A stretch of DNA of 64,000 nucleotides from Papaver somniferum (Eukaryota > Streptophyta > Magnoliopsida > Ranunculales > Papaveraceae). The stretch is from positions 94,609,275 through 94,673,274 of the forward strand of contig NC_039359.1 in the NCBI RefSeq assembly GCF_003573695.1, given 5' to 3'. Numbering within the stretch: position 1 is the stretch's first letter; every line of letters begins with the position of its first letter. This document shows, piece by piece, positions 60,771 to 64,000 of the stretch. Position numbers and translations under genes: made by a program. The notes beneath the pieces were generated by a model. The model did not search any database, was not told the DNA's origin, and worked only from the letters and a program-made list of their open reading frames with translations.

Positions 60771-60996
60771 TTGGTATGTTTTTGGCACAGTAACTTGGGA
60801 ATTAGGGTTTGGCATGTCGAAACCCTAATTAGCCTTAAAAAAGGTACCCCGTAAATTTCTCACAGACGTGTTGAAAGGCTCAATAAATGCATTTAGCGGA
60901 GCCACTATTACTCATGTTATGTTTCTTTCCAGAGTGGCGTCACTGTTTGACTATGGTTTTACGATTTTAACCCTAAGCTAAAAACCACCATCAACA

Positions 60997-61772
60997 TTAA
61001 GTCTCCTGCTTAGCTCGGAACATGGGCATTATTGCGAGGTAAGCATAAGATGGTGATAGACAAGGAAAGAATCGAAACACAAGTCATGACAAGATGACCA
61101 GGAAGATCCGTCTAACCTTTTTCGGGAGTGTTCTGAGAATCCGTGATTCTTGTGTTGACGGCCTTGCGTAAATCCTGCCCGTGGTGTTGCTGGTTAGACC
61201 GTGATAATGGTAGGGGCGGTTGCTGGTTGAGATGCAGAATGTTGGCTTGGTATGGCGCTCGCTCGACATGGCGCAGACTCTTGGCACGGTGCCAGCGTGG
61301 CATGACACGGACTGTTGGGAATCGTGAGGCAAGGCATGTCGCGGACTGTTTGGGCACCGTGCAGCCTGCTATTGCGAGACTGGTTGCCTCTTTCTAGGCG
61401 TGGCTTCAAATAGGAAATCCCTTCCTTATTTAAATTCCAAAAGCGCCGTGGCTACAAAAGGGGACGTGATTCTTCCTCCTCATGTCATATCGCTGGTTTT
61501 GCTTCCAAGTCTCGGTGTTGGCGGTGGAGTGGTAGCAATAACGCTGGCAAGCATGTTCCCAGTACGTATCTTCATTTTTTTTTACTCTTGGTTAGTGTTT
61601 TGACGGGAGATTTCACTGAGGCTGAGTTTGTGGCTGTAATATAGGCCCATCTTGTCTGTTTGGCATCCGTTTCTCTTTCTCTTTAGGGTTTCCGCAGTAT
61701 ATATGCCGGTGAACTTATATCATCTCCCTCTTTTCAGTGCAAAGGTTTCTTCTTGCCGAGTTCATCTTCATC
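60997..61772. other. Tat element spacer between LTR and antisense ORF
   Basis: Begins with the polypurine tract (minus strand) next to the LTR. No pol-strand coding sequence. A TATA-like gtatatatg lies near 61694-61702, about 75 bases before the antisense ORF start. Short overlapping frames at 61.1-61.4 kb on both strands have no family features. Confidence 0.5.
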
Positions 61773-62622
61773 ATGCCAATCAGAAGTGGATCATCATCGA
61801 GCTATCCATATTCTTCAGTCAAGCGCGTGGGGTCTGATTCTCGTAACAATTCGCCTACCCGGTTCGTCCGAGTCAAGAAGATTATACCGGTACGCTTTCA
61901 TTGATCAATAGATGTTTCATTATTTGCTGACGAGTGACAAAAGATTTTCTTTAGTGCAGAGATACCCTGTTGAAGCATGTGTGACTATCGTTGATGAGGA
62001 TGACTTGGTTGCGCCCCTTCCTTCGAGTCCGATCCTGCCAACCGTTGTAGATATGGAAAACGCCGATTTAGGCATTTCTTGTCATGAGTATCCCAATGCA
62101 GGTTTGTCGTTCGAGATCCGCACGAAGTGTTTATATTCTAACTACCAGAACGTTGGTGGGTTTCTGGTGCGGAAGGAATTCGCGACCCTTTACATGAAGA
62201 TATGGAAAATATACGGCCACATCGCTACCAGGAGTGTGGTGCAACACTGCTCGTCTGCTTTGGTTTCCACAATGAATTGTATCTTGCCTATAGTAGCTAA
62301 AATGGAAAGTATATCCATCCGTGCTGCCGTGGAACCAACTATTCAAAAGTGGGAGAACATGGTGTCTACCCGAGAATCCCTGAAGTTCAACGTGAGTTGG
62401 TTGCGGCATCGTCTTGACATCGTGAAGGTCGACAGAGAAGGTATTCTCGCTGGTGTCGTTCCTGCTGCAAAGGCTATTTTGGAAGAGGAGAAGGATCTGG
62501 CCATGGATTCACAGAAGGTGGAAGAGTCAATCCAGAACTTGAAGAGCAGGACTGAAAGGTATCAAAACAGGTTGAAGATGATGCTTTCGAGGAACTACAA
62601 TCTGTTGGATGGGATTTTCTGA
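61773..62622 (+). CDS. Additional ORF of the Tat element, antisense to pol, probably spliced
   Basis: Encoded on the strand opposite to pol, between pol and the 3' LTR. Exon 1 is 61773-61889 (MPIRSGSSSSYPYSSVKRVG..., Ser/Arg/Lys-rich). A 70-base intron (61890-61959, GTACGC...TTTAGTGCAG) has a pyrimidine-rich end. Exon 2 is 61960-62622 (RYPVEACVTIVDEDDLVAPL onward). Both joins are phase 0, giving 259 residues. The unspliced frame starts at 61912, inside the intron, which supports splicing. The C-terminal 80 residues are Lys/Glu/Gln-rich and coiled-coil-like (LEEEKDLAMDSQKVEESIQN). No known domain is recognised. Antisense additional ORFs at this place are known from Tat-lineage (Retand-like) elements; their function is unknown. 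The frame is uninterrupted, unlike pol beside it. Confidence 0.65.
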
Positions 62623-62849
62623 GTTATGTAGTTGCGAGGTGTTTGGTTTCTTTCTGGGTCTCGAGCGCGTATTTTTCTCTTTTTTTTTTTGTTTTTTGTA
62701 TCGGTTTCCCTTTTTTTTGAAGAAATAAGAGAATTTTATTGATTTGCTCCAATTAACAAAAGAAAAGAAACTTGATAACTGAGATATGAAAGGAAGCGGA
62801 AAGATGCCTGGCTAGCCGTGCTATGATATGGCGAGGTGTGAGGCGACGG
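62623..62849. other. Shared 3' spacer of antisense ORF and pol
   Basis: The two reading frames converge here, 230 bases apart. The minus strand has caataaaattc (near 62740), a possible polyadenylation signal for pol transcripts, next to A/T homopolymers. Confidence 0.4.
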
Positions 62850-64000
62850 TCAGGCGTAGTATTCCTTGAGCCATTTTCCGTTGATGACTGCTTCCAGTTT
62901 TCCTACGTCTTCATTAATAACCTTGTAGTATCCACTATTATACGCTTTCGTGACTATATAAGTCCCTGCCCATTTTGGGGAGAATTTTGGAGCGGATGCG
63001 TCTTGCTGGATGTGTTTGGCAGTCTTCAGTACCAAATCTCCCACTTGAAAAACCCGAGGCTTCACGGTTTTGTTATGTGCTATGGAAACCATACTTTTGT
63101 ACGCTTGCGCTTGTTCTTCCGCTCTGGATCTTCTAGAATCCACAGTGTCCAACTCTGCTACCCTGGCGCTCAATGCTTCAACTTCATTCCATCGAACTCC
63201 GCTTGCTTCGACAATCCTAGCTGATGGGACTTTAACTTCTGCTGGGAGGATGGCGTCTGCGCCGTAGACGAGGGAGTAGGGAGAGGCTCCAGTGGAACTT
63301 CTTGGTGATGTCTGATACGCTCAAAGTGCCATTGGCAATTGTTCGTGCCATGTCCGAGGATTATCATGCACTGTCCGACTGAGGATTCAGATCAAAGTTT
63401 TGTTAGTGCTTTCAGCCTGTCCGTTTCCTTGGGGATAGTACACGGTGGAGAAAACTTGCTTAACTCCGTATTCCACAAGTAATTCCCGTAATTTCTTGTT
63501 AGCTAAAGGAGTGCCGTTGTCGGTGATGATATGTTTAGGAACGCCAAATCGGAAAACGATGTACTCCTTAATGAATGACGCGATTGTGTCTCCAGTAGTT
63601 CCTCGTAAAGGTATGGCTTCGACCCATTTGGTGAAATACTCGGTTGCCGTGATTATGTATTCGTGCTGTTTTGAAGATGACATGTTGATCTTTCCAATGA
63701 TGTCGAGTCCCCAGCTATAAAAGAGCCACGAACATATTATTGAGTGCAGAGGAGTCGACGGTACATGGATAAGGTTTCCGTGGATTTGACATTTTTGGCA
63801 TCTCTGAACAAAAATAGCTGCATCATCCTCCATGGTTTGCCAATAGTATTTCTCGTGTATCTGAAAGAATAACTTCTATTTTCCTTGGTGTTCGCCTTCG
63901 TGCATTTCTTTCAGCATGATCGGGATTTCTTCCTCGTACAAACACCGTAGAAAACTTTCTTCAAAGCTTTTACGGTATAAGATTCCTTCGTGGAATATGA
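62850..64000 (-). pseudogene. Tat-lineage Ty3/gypsy pol: integrase part, three nonsense codons, cut by window edge
   Basis: The minus strand in one constant frame reads the integrase: zinc-binding H-x3-H (MHEGEH) and C-x2-C (RCQKCQIHG), catalytic Asp in GLDIIGKI, Asp in ITDNGTPLANKK, and Glu in NGQAES 35 residues later (D,D-35-E). A C-terminal part follows with SPYSLVYGADAILPAE, GDLVLK and FSPKWAGTYIV, ending NGKWLKEYYA. There is no chromodomain, in line with the Tat/Athila branch. Stops interrupt the frame at 63876-63878 (TAG), 63387-63389 (TGA) and 63321-63323 (TGA, where relatives have Trp). No frameshift is seen. Upstream pol and gag lie outside the window. Confidence 0.85.

Larger units (their letters stand above)
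58606..60996 (-). mobile_element. Putative 3' LTR of a Tat-lineage Ty3/gypsy element
   Basis: On the minus strand it would start TGTTGATGGTGGTTTTTAGC (60996) and end ...TTTTCACCCTCAAACA (58606), with TG...CA ends. Just before the start the minus strand reads AGCAGGAGACTTAA, a plausible polypurine tract. The left edge is where similarity of the copia LTR to its sister breaks off. Length is 2.39 kb and most of it is two tandem arrays. The 5' LTR is outside the window, so the edges rest on motifs and position, not on a paired comparison. Confidence 0.6.

Noticed and set aside
60115..60860. Long ORFs on both strands (up to 207 codons) rich in Trp/Gly or His/Pro/Cys
   Set aside because: They cross 193-base and 70-base tandem repeats whose periods are not multiples of 3, so each copy is read in a different frame. 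This is repeat-driven openness, not a protein.

Overview
This is nuclear DNA of a flowering plant, most likely a eudicot. The evidence is spliced plant genes with GT-AG introns, a chloroplast envelope carrier, and many nested plant retrotransposons. The species cannot be told from the sequence. Two complete host genes are clear, both on the minus strand: a chloroplast 2-oxoglutarate/malate translocator (DIT1 type, 3 exons, 22.2-25.1 kb) and a NOP2/OLI2-type 25S rRNA cytosine-C5 methyltransferase (17 exons, 30.2-35.5 kb). I joined both by hand; every exon phase agrees, giving 572 and 651 residues. Between them lies an unrecognised minus-strand gene (about 27.5-29.35 kb) whose exon joins I could only partly solve.

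Left flank (0-21.3 kb). A repeat-rich stretch with three tandem arrays (2.1-4.3 kb) precedes a decayed minus-strand Ty1/copia element (6.0-10.86 kb). That element is split by an LTR-like insertion at about 7.03-9.81 kb and bordered by a large minus-strand LTR element without coding capacity (10.86 to about 19.33 kb), which has recognisable LTR ends, a tRNA-iMet primer site and a polypurine tract. A LINE 3' end and a probable SINE follow at 20.5-21.3 kb.

Centre (21.3-38 kb). The host genes carry small DNA elements: a TTA-flanked PIF/Harbinger MITE in DIT1 intron 1, a long hairpin in an OLI2 intron, and upstream of OLI2 a MITE-like inverted-repeat element followed by a 1.69 kb Mutator-like element built of CGGTAGT palindrome repeats. 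Telo-box motifs sit just upstream of the OLI2 start codon, as expected for a ribosome-biogenesis gene.

Right flank (38-64 kb). This is again transposon territory: copia-type LTR relatives at 38.5, 43.6 and 56.25 kb, an Athila-like LTR at 40.33 kb, LINE remnants, a probable Helitron end, a TRIM, decayed phospholipase C and RING fragments, and a 197-residue unknown ORF. The end of the window holds the 3' half of a Tat-lineage Ty3/gypsy element on the minus strand. Its pol has three nonsense codons in one otherwise open frame. An opposite-strand ORF between pol and the putative 3' LTR is uninterrupted and looks spliced, with its own TATA-like box. That spliced antisense ORF is the observation I would look at first.
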